64,000 nucleotides of DNA, taken from positions 62,001-126,000 of the forward strand of contig CAVWLF010000011.1 of NCBI GenBank assembly GCA_963755815.1, in the 5' to 3' direction. The notes beneath the pieces were generated by a model. That model worked only from the letters and a program-made list of their open reading frames with translations, searched no databases and was not told where the DNA came from. Every line of letters begins with the position of its first letter. Position 1 is the stretch's first letter. Below are positions 16,159-24,453 of this stretch, piece after piece. The stretch comes from Palsa-506 sp963755815 (GTDB taxonomy: Bacteria; Actinomycetota; Actinomycetes; Streptosporangiales; Streptosporangiaceae). Position numbers and translations under genes: made by a program.

Positions 16159-17018
16159 CGCAGCTCTCCGCGGGCCGCGCGCCCGGGCCGGACGCCGGCC
16201 ACGGGCCCGGCGCGCCCGAGGTCCGGCCCGCGCCGGACCGCAGGGTTGTCGAGCATGCCCGGCTGCGGCTGCTCGACCTGATCTCATCGGGCTCGCTGCG
16301 CCCGGGTGACCGGCTCGGGACCGAGCGCGAGCTGGCCGCCCGGCTCTCGGTCAGCCGCTCCACCCTCCGGCAGGTGCTGGCCGTGCTGGCCCAGGCCGGC
16401 ACCATCCGGCGGGTGCCCGGCCGGGCCGGCGGGACCTTCGTGGCCCACACCAAGGTCGACCGGGACCTGTCGCTGATCGTCGGCCTGCCCGAGTACCTGC
16501 GCCGCCAGGGTTTCGTGGCCGGGACCCAGGTCCTGTCCGCGACGATCGCGGGGGCCGATGAATTCACCGCCGCCCAGCTCGCCCTGCCGGCCGGCAGCCT
16601 CGTGCTGGACATCGCCCGGATCAGGCTCGCGGACGGGACCCCGATCTCGCTGGAACGGGTCCAGTTGCCGGCCGAGCTGTTCCCCGGCCTGCTCGAGCTC
16701 CCGATGGGCGGTTCCATCTACGAGCTGCTCGACAAGCAGTACGGGATCAGTCCCGAGGACGTGGTCGAGCACCTCGAGGTCGTCGATGCCAGCGCGGAGG
16801 AGGCGGGCCTGCTCGGGGTCAGCGTCGGCACTCCGCTGCTGGCCATTACCCGCACGTCCTGCACCGCTGACGGCACGCCGTTCGAGTTCTCCCAGGACCT
16901 CTTCCGGGCCGACCGCACCCGGGTCACGTTCCGGACCAGGGCCGACCGGGCGCAGATCGTCCGGCGGGCGGCCAGCGAACGGGTCATTGACCTGCGCCCG
17001 TCCGCTCCGGCGGACTGA
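16155..17018 (+). CDS. GntR/HutC-family transcriptional regulator (UTRA domain)
   Basis: The protein has 287 residues. An N-terminal winged helix-turn-helix (about 30-95: LLDLISSGSLRPGDRLGTERELAARLSVSRSTLRQ) is followed by a UTRA ligand-binding domain (about 110-275). The domain pair is typical of HutC-type GntR regulators that sense small phosphorylated or amino metabolites and release DNA. The GTG overlaps the SDR stop, making it the last gene of the BMC operon and probably its local regulator. The palindrome at 8236-8271 is the best target in the window. Confidence 0.9.
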   Translation: MTQLSAGRAPGPDAGHGPGAPEVRPAPDRRVVEHARLRLLDLISSGSLRPGDRLGTERELAARLSVSRSTLRQVLAVLAQAGTIRRVPGRAGGTFVAHTKVDRDLSLIVGLPEYLRRQGFVAGTQVLSATIAGADEFTAAQLALPAGSLVLDIARIRLADGTPISLERVQLPAELFPGLLELPMGGSIYELLDKQYGISPEDVVEHLEVVDASAEEAGLLGVSVGTPLLAITRTSCTADGTPFEFSQDLFRADRTRVTFRTRADRAQIVRRAASERVIDLRPSAPAD

Positions 17019-17112
17019 CCCGCCCGCGCCGCAAGCCGGTGCCGCGCCGGGCGGTAGCAAACGCCTGGACGCGGGCGCCGTCCGCTGAGCCGGCCTCTAC
17101 TAACCTGGCCGG

Positions 17113-18042
17113 ATGGCGGATACCCCGTACCGTTATCAGTCACCGGAAGAGGACAGCGGCCGGTGGGGTGACTTCCCCTTCCGGGACGGGGACATCGTGA
17201 TCAGCACCCGGTCCAAGACCGGGACGACCTGGGTGCAGACGATCTGTGCCCTGCTGATCTTCCAGACTCCCGAGTTCCCGGCTCCGATCGCGCAGCTCTC
17301 GCCGTGGCTGGATCACCTGGTCGCGCCGCGCGATGAGGTGTTCGCCCGGCTGGCCGCGCAGCAGCACCGGCGCTTCATCAAGACGCACACGCCGCTGGAC
17401 GGGATCCCCATCGACCCCCGCGCCACCTATATCGTGACCGGCCGCCATCCGCTCGACACCGCGGTGTCCCTCTATCACCAGGGCGACAACATCGACCGCG
17501 CCAAGGTCCGGGCGCTGACCGGCGCGCCCGAGCCGGCCGAGCCGCGCCCGCCGCGCAAGCCGCTGCATGACTGGCTGCTCGCCTACATCAGCGGCGAGGC
17601 CGCCCCGTGGATCGTCCGCTCGCACCCGCGCGAGGACCTGGACTCGCTGCCCGGCCTGATGTGGCACCTGTCCGACGCCTGGGCCCGGCGGCACGAGCCA
17701 AATGTGATGCTCGTTCACTACGACGACCTGTCCGCGGACCTGGCCGGCCAGATGCGGCGAATCGCCGGGCGGCTCGGCATCAGCGTTCCCGGCCACGCCT
17801 GGCCCGCACTCGTGCGGGCCGCCACGTTCGAGGCCATGAGAAGCAGCGCGGACCGGCTCATCCCGAGCGCCGGCGTGCTCAAGAGCAACGCCGCCTTCTT
17901 CCGGCGCGGCACCTCCGGCGCCGGACGCGAAGTTCTCAGCGACGAGGAAATCGCTGCCTATCACGCGCGCACGGCCCAGCTGGCGCCGCCCGGCATGCTC
18001 GGCTGGCTCCACTCGCCCGGCCAGCGGCCAGCGGACGCGTAA
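17113..18042 (+). CDS. PAPS-dependent sulfotransferase
   Basis: This 309-residue cytosolic-type sulfotransferase (Sulfotransfer_1) has the 5'-phosphosulfate loop SRSKTGTTWVQTICALL (the lysine and T-T-W motif) and the 3'-phosphate-binding strand/helix YIVTGRHPLDTAVSLYHQ. It also has the C-terminal RRGTSGAGR loop, which corresponds to RKGxxGDWK, with the final residues altered. It would transfer sulfate from PAPS to an alcohol or amine acceptor. It stands alone between the BMC operon and a convergent sigma/anti-sigma pair, with no biosynthetic genes nearby to suggest the acceptor. Confidence 0.88.
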   Translation: MADTPYRYQSPEEDSGRWGDFPFRDGDIVISTRSKTGTTWVQTICALLIFQTPEFPAPIAQLSPWLDHLVAPRDEVFARLAAQQHRRFIKTHTPLDGIPIDPRATYIVTGRHPLDTAVSLYHQGDNIDRAKVRALTGAPEPAEPRPPRKPLHDWLLAYISGEAAPWIVRSHPREDLDSLPGLMWHLSDAWARRHEPNVMLVHYDDLSADLAGQMRRIAGRLGISVPGHAWPALVRAATFEAMRSSADRLIPSAGVLKSNAAFFRRGTSGAGREVLSDEEIAAYHARTAQLAPPGMLGWLHSPGQRPADA

Positions 18043-18060
18043 CCCGACCCGGCTGACCTG

Positions 18061-18330
18061 CTAGTCGCCGTCCGGGCCGGCCTGCCACTGCCGGTAGAGG
18101 GCGATGAAATCGTCTTGCATCTGCGGGGTCAGGTCGTCCGGGGTAATGCGCCCGGCGAGCTCGATGGTGGCCCGCATCTGGGCCAGGTACTCGGTGCAGT
18201 GCGGGCAGCCGGCCAGGTGCCGCTCGAACCGGCGCCGCCCGGTGGCGGGCAGCGTGCCCTCAAGGTAGTCGGTGACCAGCTCGACCGCCTGCTGGCAGAC
18301 GAGGTCATGCCGTCGCAGACCCAGGCGCAT
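18061..18330 (-). CDS. Anti-sigma factor with zinc-finger (ZAS) domain
   Basis: This 89-residue zf-HC2 protein carries the ZAS signature H-x3-C-x2-C in FERHLAGCPHC, preceded by CQQAVELVTDYLEGTL, which is typical of ECF anti-sigma N-termini. No transmembrane helix follows, so it is a soluble, possibly redox-sensing anti-sigma of the RsrA type. It starts two bases after the sigma gene stop, so the pair is co-translated. Confidence 0.9.
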   Translation of the reverse strand: MRLGLRRHDLVCQQAVELVTDYLEGTLPATGRRRFERHLAGCPHCTEYLAQMRATIELAGRITPDDLTPQMQDDFIALYRQWQAGPDGD

Positions 18331-18332
18331 GG

Positions 18333-18923
18333 TCAGGCCCTCCCGAATTCTGTCTCGAGAACCTGGCGGACGCGGCTGCGGCCCCGGTGCAGCAGGACCC
18401 GCTGGTTGCCGTCGCTGATGTCCAGCACATGACAGACCTCGTCACTGCTGAGCCCATCGACGTCGCGCAGCGTCACCACCTCCCGCTGCCTGGCCGGCAG
18501 CTCCTCGATGGCCGACCGGATCCGGCCGGCCAGCTTGCCGGCCCGCAGCCGGTCGTCGATGTCCTCGGCCCACTGCTCGGGCGGGGCGGCCCAGCTGCCG
18601 GCCGCATCGAAGCGGGACTGGTCGACGGCCGGCTCGGCGGTGCCGATCGCGATGCTGCGCCGTTCTCGCTCACCGGTGGTCCTGGCCCGGTTGACCAGGA
18701 TGCGGAACAGCCAGGTACGGAACGAGGAGCGCTCCTCGAAACCGCCGATGCCGCGGACCACCCCCATCCAGGTGTCCTGGACGACTTCCTCGGCTACCGC
18801 CCGGCTGGGCACGAACGACGAGGCAAGCCGGAGCATGGCATCGTGATAGCGGCGAACGAGGATAACGAAGGCCTGCTCATCGCCTGCGCGCAGGCGGCGA
18901 AGCAACTCCGTGTCGTCGTCCAC
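18333..18923 (-). CDS. ECF-subfamily RNA polymerase sigma factor
   Basis: The protein has 196 residues. Region 2 (about 10-80: DEQAFVILVRRYHDAMLRLA..., VVQDTWMGVVRGI..FEERSSFRTWLFRILVNRA) and region 4 (about 130-190: IEELPARQREVVTLRDVDGLSSDEVCHVLDISDGNQRVLLHRGRSRVR) are both clear. It lies directly upstream of the ZAS anti-sigma and 10 bp downstream of msrB on the same strand. An msrB-sigma-antisigma order suggests an oxidative or thiol stress regulon. Confidence 0.92.
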   Translation of the reverse strand: MDDDTELLRRLRAGDEQAFVILVRRYHDAMLRLASSFVPSRAVAEEVVQDTWMGVVRGIGGFEERSSFRTWLFRILVNRARTTGERERRSIAIGTAEPAVDQSRFDAAGSWAAPPEQWAEDIDDRLRAGKLAGRIRSAIEELPARQREVVTLRDVDGLSSDEVCHVLDISDGNQRVLLHRGRSRVRQVLETEFGRA

Positions 18924-18932
18924 GGCCGGCCG

Positions 18933-19346
18933 CTACGGCGTGCCCGGCCGCGAGGGCCGCGACTCCAGGTCCAGGGCGCATGAGTTGATGCAAAACCGCT
19001 TGCCGGTGGGCCGCGGGCCGTCCCGGAACACGTGGCCGAGGTGCGAGCCGCACTGCCGGCACCGGACCTCGGTCCGCATGCCCAGGAACCCGAAGTCCTT
19101 GTGCAGCGTGACTGCCTCGGCCACGGCCGGCTCGGTGAAGCTGGGCCACCCGGTGCCGGAATCGAACTTCGCGTCGGACGAGAACAGCGCGGCCGAGCAG
19201 GCCGCGCACCGGTAGATCCCGTCATCGTGGCAGTTGACGTAGGCACCGGTGAAGGGACGCTCGGTCCCGGACTTGCGCAGCACCCGGTACTGCTCGGGCG
19301 TCAGGGTGCGCCGCCACTCATCGTCAGTTGTCGGCATCGCGTCCAT
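18933..19346 (-). CDS. msrB: Peptide-methionine (R)-S-oxide reductase MsrB
   Basis: The protein has 137 residues and repairs methionine-R-sulfoxide in proteins. Structural zinc pairs are CAAC and CRQC, and the catalytic cysteine lies in GKRFCINSCALDL. Conserved GTGWPSF and SHLGHVF blocks are present. The ATG at 19346 is preceded by AGGAGG and gives the usual family N-terminus (MDAMPTTDDEWRRTLTPEQYRVLR). It heads a likely three-gene run with the ECF sigma and anti-sigma genes. Confidence 0.95.
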   Translation of the reverse strand: MDAMPTTDDEWRRTLTPEQYRVLRKSGTERPFTGAYVNCHDDGIYRCAACSAALFSSDAKFDSGTGWPSFTEPAVAEAVTLHKDFGFLGMRTEVRCRQCGSHLGHVFRDGPRPTGKRFCINSCALDLESRPSRPGTP

Positions 19347-19450
19347 TCGTAACCTCCTGCTGGTTCCCATTCTGGCCGGCCCGGGCGGATGCGGCGGCCC
19401 GGCGGATGCGGCGCCCCGGGCTCGCGGGCGCCGCATCCGCCATCGCGTTC

Positions 19451-20599
19451 TCAGGCCGCGACGATGCCCTCGCCGCCGACCGCGCCCGCAACGGTCACCG
19501 ACCCGATCTCGGTCAGCGACCCGCCGGCGCCGGTCCGGTACTCGTCCACGATCCCGCTCCCGCCGGTCTGGACGTAGAGGAAGTGCCCGCCGGAGGACGC
19601 GGACGCGTCCACGGTGCCGGTGTCGGTGGCGGTCTCGCCGAGCAGCGTGAGCTCGCCGCCGGGGCTGGCGGAGTAGCCGCTGACGTCCGCGCTCCCGGCA
19701 TTGGACGCGTACAGGAATCCGCCGGCCGGCGCGACCCAGCAGGTGGCCGCCTGGCTGTTGCCCACCGAGTCGATCGGGGTGACCGTGCCGTCCGCCGCGA
19801 GCGCATAGGTGGCCAGCGCGTTGGTGCCGGCGTCGGCGATGACGAGGTGGCCGGCCTGGTCAAAGGAAATCCCGAACGGCACGGTGCCCGCCTCGGCGTT
19901 CACCACCGGGCGGCCGGACAGGCGCCCGTCGGGGTGCACGGCGAAGACATCGATGTCGTTGCCGTTCGCCTTGGTCGTCACGATGAGCTGGGCGCCGCTG
20001 GGCGAGAACGCGACCTGCCCGGGCGTGTTGGTGAACTGCGGGGTGGCGGCCGGGTCCAGTCCCAGTGGCCGGCGCGACCCCGGGATCGGGAACAGGCGGC
20101 CGAGGAAGACCCGGTAACCCCGCACGGATCCGCCGTTCTCCGCGTTCAGCGCGTAGACCACATTGCCCTGCGCGGCCACGCTGACCGGGAACCTCCCGCC
20201 CGAGCCGATGACCTGGCGGAGGCTGAGCGCGTCGCCGTGCACCGAGAAGACCGACAGGGTGTTGCTGCCGGCGTTCACCGCGTAGAGCAGCCCGGGCCCG
20301 GGGTCGTAGGTCAGTGATCCCTGCGAGGCCAGGTGATCAACCACGGAGCCGGTCAGCTGGCCGCCCAGCCCGTGGGTCGAATAGCTATGCGCCAGGGTCA
20401 GCGTGCCGTCACCGGAGCGGTGATAGGCGATTACCCGGTTGCCCGCGGTGTTGTCAGTCTGGACGAAGACCGCGTGGCCGGCGCCGGCGAAGGAATCGTG
20501 CGCCGTGGCCGCGCTGGCCGGGCCGCCCAGCGCGGCGGCCGTCGCGGTGGTAAGCGCCACCGCCGCCAGCGCGGAACCGAGACGGTTCAGGGCTCTCAT
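19451..20599 (-). CDS. Secreted beta-propeller lactonase-family protein
   Basis: The protein has 382 residues with an N-terminal signal peptide (MRALNRLGSALAAVALTTAT..., cleavage near ASAAT). The mature part is a repeated beta-propeller of the YbhE/6-phosphogluconolactonase-like superfamily (repeats such as VFVQTDNTAGNRVIAYHRS and LLYAVNAGSNTLSVFSVHGD). Because it is exported, a cytosolic 6-phosphogluconolactonase role is unlikely; binding or hydrolysis of an extracellular ligand is possible. It stands alone and diverges from the aquaporin gene. Confidence 0.82.
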   Translation of the reverse strand: MRALNRLGSALAAVALTTATAAALGGPASAATAHDSFAGAGHAVFVQTDNTAGNRVIAYHRSGDGTLTLAHSYSTHGLGGQLTGSVVDHLASQGSLTYDPGPGLLYAVNAGSNTLSVFSVHGDALSLRQVIGSGGRFPVSVAAQGNVVYALNAENGGSVRGYRVFLGRLFPIPGSRRPLGLDPAATPQFTNTPGQVAFSPSGAQLIVTTKANGNDIDVFAVHPDGRLSGRPVVNAEAGTVPFGISFDQAGHLVIADAGTNALATYALAADGTVTPIDSVGNSQAATCWVAPAGGFLYASNAGSADVSGYSASPGGELTLLGETATDTGTVDASASSGGHFLYVQTGGSGIVDEYRTGAGGSLTEIGSVTVAGAVGGEGIVAA

Positions 20600-20687
20600 G
20601 CGTGCTCCTCGCGTTGAAGTTCGGGGATGTGCCGCCCTTCAGTCCCCGCCGGGGCCGCCGCGTTACAGTCGAACACGAGGAGGATGG

Positions 20688-21413
20688 ATGATCCGGAAGT
20701 GTGCGGCTGAGCTACTGGGCACTGCCCTGCTGGTTTTCTTCGGTGTCGGGGTGGCCACCCTGATGTTCGGCTTCGGCCTGGACGGGGGCAGCGTCGCGGC
20801 CGGCGTGGTCGCGACCGCACTCGCGTTCGGGCTGACCCTGCTGTCCCTGGCGTATGTGCTCGGGCCGGTCACCGGCTGCCACGTCAACCCGGCGGTGACG
20901 CTGGGGGCGCTGCTCGCGGGCCGGATCCCGGTGGCCGAGGCCATCGGGTACTGGATCGCTCAGTTCATCGGCGGGATCGTCGGCGCGCTGGTGCTCTGGG
21001 GCATGTTCAGCACCTCGCCGCTCTACGACCGGCCGGTGACCGGCCTCGGCGCCGACGGCTGGGGCAAGGCCTCGCTGATCCACATCGGCGTCGGCGGCGC
21101 GTTCCTCGCCGAGGTCATCCTCACGGCCATGTTCGTCTTCGCGGTGCTGGCCGCGACCAGCAAGACGGTGAGCCCGACGGTGGCGGGCATGGTCATCGGC
21201 CTCACGCTCACCGTTGTCCACCTCATCGGCATCCCGATCACGGGTACCTCGGTGAACCCGGCCCGGAGTCTCGGGCCCGCCCTGATCGTCGGCGGCACGG
21301 CCCTGAGCCAGGTGTGGCTGTTCATCCTCGCGCCGCTGGTGGGCGGCGCGGTCGCGGCCGGCGCGCACCTGCTCATTTACCCGAAGTCCGCTTCCGGCAG
21401 CAGCCCGGGCTAG
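20688..21413 (+). CDS. aqpZ: Aquaporin Z-type water channel (MIP family)
   Basis: The protein has 241 residues and six transmembrane segments with both NPA boxes: CHVNPAVTLG in the first half and GTSVNPARSLGPAL in the second. The Arg after the second NPA and the SVNPARSLGPA context are AqpZ-like rather than glycerol-facilitator-like. The ATG at 20688 has GAGGAGG upstream. A strong hairpin follows the stop. Confidence 0.93.
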   Translation: MIRKCAAELLGTALLVFFGVGVATLMFGFGLDGGSVAAGVVATALAFGLTLLSLAYVLGPVTGCHVNPAVTLGALLAGRIPVAEAIGYWIAQFIGGIVGALVLWGMFSTSPLYDRPVTGLGADGWGKASLIHIGVGGAFLAEVILTAMFVFAVLAATSKTVSPTVAGMVIGLTLTVVHLIGIPITGTSVNPARSLGPALIVGGTALSQVWLFILAPLVGGAVAAGAHLLIYPKSASGSSPG

Positions 21414-21424
21414 CCGCGCCAGCA

Positions 21425-21450
21425 CCGGGTAACAGGGGCCTGTTACCCGG
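21425..21450 (+). terminator. Hairpin after the aquaporin gene
   Basis: ccgggtaacagg and its perfect complement cctgttacccgg with a 2-nt centre, 12 bp after the aquaporin stop and 30 bp from the convergent secreted-protein gene end. It probably works in both directions. Confidence 0.7.
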
Positions 21451-21479
21451 CGCCGGCGCTGACCGGCCCGGTCAGGCGG

Positions 21480-22100
21480 CTAGAACCGGACCAGCGTCCG
21501 CACGGTCGCGATCCGCATCCCCGGGGTGAACAGCGTCGTGCCGAGCGCGGTGTCCAGCGCGGTCGCCGCCGCCGTGGTCAGCTTCGCGCGGATTTTCCGC
21601 ACCCTGACGGTGCCCAGCCCGACCCGGACCTTGGCGCCGGAGAAGCTGAGGTGCGCCACCGTTACGCGCGTGCCCAGGACGATCGCGGACAGGTGCTTGT
21701 GCGTCAGGCTGATATTGAAACGGCTCAGCTTGATCGAGTGGCCGTTCGTCGTGTTAATCAGCAGGATGCCGCCCCGGTGCTTGATCGTTCCGCTGAGATG
21801 GCTCGGGTTGACCGACCCGCCGGTCACCGGGAACGAGAACTTAAGCTGCGGGTTGCTCGCCGAGCCGATCAGCGACTCAGTGCCCGGCGTGGTGGCGTAA
21901 ACGGCGATGCCGCCATGGGTCAGGCTCCCGACCAGGCCGGACACGGTGGTCAGCGACGTCCCGCCGCCGGTTACGTGCAGGCTGGCGTGCTTCGCGGCCG
22001 GCTGCGCGGCCGAGGCCGAGGCCGAGGCCAGCCCGGCCGCCGGGGCCAGCATCAGGCCCGCTGCCGTGGTGATGGCGGCTATCCGCAGGATTGCTCGCAT
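21480..22100 (-). CDS. Secreted protein of unknown function
   Basis: The protein has 206 residues with a clear signal peptide (MRAILRIAAITTAAGLMLAPAAG, cleavage near ASASA). The mature region is beta-rich with alternating hydrophobic residues (SLHVTGGGTSLTT..., LKFSFPVTGGSVNPSHLSG), weakly reminiscent of HtaA-like cell-surface domains. I cannot confirm that, and no catalytic motif is visible. It is monocistronic and diverges from the 57-residue membrane protein. Confidence 0.75.
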   Translation of the reverse strand: MRAILRIAAITTAAGLMLAPAAGLASASASAAQPAAKHASLHVTGGGTSLTTVSGLVGSLTHGGIAVYATTPGTESLIGSASNPQLKFSFPVTGGSVNPSHLSGTIKHRGGILLINTTNGHSIKLSRFNISLTHKHLSAIVLGTRVTVAHLSFSGAKVRVGLGTVRVRKIRAKLTTAAATALDTALGTTLFTPGMRIATVRTLVRF

Positions 22101-22350
22101 GGGATTTCCCTCCTGCCCGCGCGCAGGCGCGCAGGCCCTTTGCTCATACTTTGCCGGTCAATGGAGAGAATTTTCTGGCATGCGGGGGAAAGGCGCAAGG
22201 CCGCGGACATGGTCAGCCAGATTCCGGCGGATCGGGCCCGGGCCGCGGGCGCGGCGGAACGGGACGGAGGGCACGAACGACGTGGCCGTGCGGCGCGCTG
22301 GTTCCTGACCAGGTCCCGGCCGCCCGGCGGCGAATAAGCGCACCCGGACG

Positions 22351-22374
22351 GTTTAACCACCGGCATCCGGGTCA
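22351..22374 (+). promoter_or_regulatory. Candidate SigB/F-type stress promoter
   Basis: GTTT (22351-22354), 14 bp, then GGGTCA (22369-22374) matches the actinobacterial SigB-type pattern GTTT-N13-16-GGGTAT. It lies 35 bp before the start of the 57-residue membrane protein gene. Confidence 0.5.
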
Positions 22375-22408
22375 CAGAAGGGGCGGCGTCCAACGAAGGA
22401 GTTTTGAA

Positions 22409-22582
22409 ATGGCACTTATTCTGATCGTCCTGCTCCTGGCCGTGCTTCTCGGCGCGGCCGGCTTCGCGATTCACCTGCTGTGGATACTTGCCCTAATCGT
22501 GCTGGCCATCTGGGTGGTCGGGTTCCTCTTCCGCGCCGCCGAAGGGACCGGCGGGCGGCGCGGGCGCTGGTATCGCTGGTAG
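22409..22582 (+). CDS. Small hydrophobic membrane protein
   Basis: The protein has 57 residues. Two hydrophobic segments (MALILIVLLLAVLLGAAGFA and LWILALIVLAIWVVGFLF) are followed by a basic Gly/Arg/Trp tail (GGRRGRWYRW). It resembles a widespread actinobacterial 'hydrophobic protein' family of this length and tail; function unknown. The GAAGGAG ribosome site and the SigB-like promoter upstream support it as a real stress-type gene. Confidence 0.82.
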   Translation: MALILIVLLLAVLLGAAGFAIHLLWILALIVLAIWVVGFLFRAAEGTGGRRGRWYRW

Positions 22583-22630
22583 GCGGGCTCGCATCGCGGT
22601 GAGATGAGCAAATCGCATTGATAACAGGCT

Positions 22631-22656
22631 GCTGCCCGGGCTGCGACCCGGGCAGC
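22631..22656 (+). terminator. Hairpin after the small hydrophobic protein gene
   Basis: gctgcccggg, six-base loop, cccgggcagc: a perfect 10-bp GC-rich stem about 50 bp past the stop codon at 22582. Confidence 0.6.
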
Positions 22657-22830
22657 GCCACGCAGGCATGGCGCCGGCGCAGCCCGGTACCAGCGGACAG
22701 CTGCCTGCCGGTCCGGCGCAGTCAGGGCCGTCGGCCGGCAGGCAGCGACGTCGTGGGATCCCGCGGGATCCCACCGGCCACGATCCCGATTCGGTCGGCC
22801 TGGGCTGATCTCGGCCCTTGCGGTACCCGG

Positions 22831-23142
22831 TCAGCGCCTGCGCTGGCGCACGGTCAGCCAGCCGGCCAGCAGGGCGCCGCCCACGGCAATGGCGAGCAGC
22901 ACCTGCTCCTGACGGTCAGCGTCCTGCACCCGGCCGGCCGAGGCGGACACGCGCCCGGCTAGCTCGGCCGCCTTCGCCCGCGCCCTGGCCTTGACGTCGA
23001 CCTTGGCCACCAGCGCCTCGACCGTCTCGCCGAGTTCCTGCCGGGTCCGGTCGATTTCCTCGGTCAGCGCCTGCAGGCTCTCCGGCCGGTTCTCCGGCGG
23101 TGCCGGGCTCGGCGCCAGGCCGGTGCGTTCTTCTTCGGTCAT
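22831..23142 (-). CDS. DUF3618-type membrane-anchored protein
   Basis: The protein has 103 residues. An amphipathic helix (LQALTEEIDRTRQELGETVEALVAKVDVKARA) carries the I-x-x-T-R-x-x-L-x-x-T-V-x-A-L pattern of DUF3618, followed by a single C-terminal TM segment (VLLAIAVGGALLAGWLTV) and an RQRRR end. Its start overlaps the holin-X gene stop, so the two are an operon, as is common in actinomycetes. It probably acts at the membrane under stress; function unknown. Confidence 0.85.
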   Translation of the reverse strand: MTEEERTGLAPSPAPPENRPESLQALTEEIDRTRQELGETVEALVAKVDVKARARAKAAELAGRVSASAGRVQDADRQEQVLLAIAVGGALLAGWLTVRQRRR

Positions 23143-23558
23143 CGGTGCGCACTCTCCCTGATTTCCTGGACGTCTTCCTTGACGCTGACCGCGGCCTGCT
23201 GCGGCACGGGCGGCGTGGCATTGGCCAGCTGGGCCCGGCCGAACCAGGCCGCGCCCGCCGCGATGATCAGCACGGCCGCCCCGATGATCAGGGCCGCCAG
23301 CCAGGCGGCCAGCACCGTGGCCAGCCCGATGATCGCGGCCGCCAGCAGGCAGCCAATTCCGTACAGGGCCAGGATGCCGCCCCCGCCGAACGCCCCGACG
23401 CCCAGCCCCGCGCGCTTGCCCTTGCTGGTCATCTCCAGCTGAGCCAGCCGCAGCTCGTCCCGGACGAGCCTCGTAACCTGCTCGGACATCTGCTTGACGA
23501 GTTCTGAGGTCGAACTGTCCTGGGCCGTGGCCGGCCGTGCCCCTGGTGCTTCTGCCAT
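23139..23558 (-). CDS. Actinobacterial holin-X/phage-holin-superfamily-III-like membrane protein
   Basis: The protein has 139 residues. An N-terminal helix (ELVKQMSEQVTRLVRDELRLAQLEM) is followed by two TM hairpins (GGILALYGIGCLLAAAIIGLATVL and AALIIGAAVLIIAAGAAWFG) and a charged tail, the layout of the Act_Holin-X family. Despite the name, members are chromosomal and not phage-linked. The ATG at 23558 was chosen from the conserved MAE... start; a GTG at 23588 is in frame but overlaps the candidate promoter. Confidence 0.85.
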   Translation of the reverse strand: MAEAPGARPATAQDSSTSELVKQMSEQVTRLVRDELRLAQLEMTSKGKRAGLGVGAFGGGGILALYGIGCLLAAAIIGLATVLAAWLAALIIGAAVLIIAAGAAWFGRAQLANATPPVPQQAAVSVKEDVQEIRESAHR

Positions 23559-23587
23559 GATGTCCCGCCCTTCGCTAGCGCCGGGCA

Positions 23588-23611
23588 CTACCCCGGACGG
23601 CGGGTGCTAAC
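23588..23611 (-). promoter_or_regulatory. Candidate SigB/F-type promoter for the holin-X/DUF3618 operon
   Basis: On the minus strand, GTTA (23611-23608), 14 bp and GGGTAG (23593-23588) give the same architecture as the promoter at 22351-22374, 30 bp before the ATG at 23558. Confidence 0.55.
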
Positions 23612-23653
23612 CGAGCGGGCCCGCTTCCTTCGCCGGGGCCGCCCGCCCGGGCC

Positions 23654-24430
23654 TTAGCCCGCGGGACGGGATGACGGCTTTCCGCCCACGCGCGTGACGA
23701 TCTCCGCGGCGAGGTCGCGGAGCTTCATGTTGCGGTTGTTGGACGCCCGGCCCAGCGTCGCGAAGGCCTGATCGGCGTCGCAGCGCGACTCGGCCATCAC
23801 GATACCGATCGCCTGGTCGATCACGGCCCGGGAGTGCAGCGCCTGCTCGAGCTGAGCGGCCAGGTCGCGGGCCTCGGAGTAGCGGCTGGCGACGACGATG
23901 ACGGCCGCGGCCGGGCCAGTGAACAGGGACAGGACGTCTTCATCCAGCCTGCTGAAACCGTCGTTATCCCGGCTGGACAGGTTCAGCGCCCCCAGCGGCC
24001 GTCCGGCCCAGCCGAGGCCGGCCGAGAGGTAACTGCGCAGGCCCAGCTCGGTGGCGATGCCGGTAAATTCCGGCCACCGCTGTTCCGCTTCCCGGTGATT
24101 CCACCGGTTGACCTGCTGGCGCCGGGCGGCATCCAGGCACGGCCCGTCCCGCAGCGCATTCTGACGGCGGTCAAGCTCGTAGGTCTCCTCGTCAGTGGCC
24201 GCGATGGTGCTCGGCTTAGCCTCCTCGTCGAGCACGGTGACGCTCGCCCCATGGCAGCCGGGCACCGCCCGCAGCGCGAGCTTGAGAATGCTCTGCATGG
24301 TCTGCGGGACCGACTCGTCTTCAGCCAGCGCCCGGACCAGTTCGGTCAGCGATGCGACGGCATCGGAGTACCGCTCGGACAGTGGCGTCCGCGGTTCCAG
24401 GGGCGTCCGCGGTTCGTCAGCTGCCGCCAT
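23654..24430 (-). CDS. GAF-ANTAR domain regulator
   Basis: The protein has 258 residues: a GAF domain (about 25-175) followed by an ANTAR RNA-binding domain (about 185-245: LEQALHSRAVIDQAIGIVMAESRCDADQAFATLGRASNNRNMKLRDLAAEIV). ANTAR proteins act as antiterminators by binding dual hexaloop RNA hairpins, with the GAF domain as sensor. The ATG at 24430 has AAGGAGG upstream and starts MAAADEPRTPLEPRTPL; longer upstream frames lack a ribosome site. It is part of the local stress-regulator set. Confidence 0.88.
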   Translation of the reverse strand: MAAADEPRTPLEPRTPLSERYSDAVASLTELVRALAEDESVPQTMQSILKLALRAVPGCHGASVTVLDEEAKPSTIAATDEETYELDRRQNALRDGPCLDAARRQQVNRWNHREAEQRWPEFTGIATELGLRSYLSAGLGWAGRPLGALNLSSRDNDGFSRLDEDVLSLFTGPAAAVIVVASRYSEARDLAAQLEQALHSRAVIDQAIGIVMAESRCDADQAFATLGRASNNRNMKLRDLAAEIVTRVGGKPSSRPAG

Positions 24431-24453
24431 CGGTGTCCTCCTTACCGCTTTCG

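Noticed and set aside
23139..23558. Holin-like gene as evidence of a prophage
   Set aside because: The family is a common chromosomal actinobacterial membrane protein, and no other phage genes are present.
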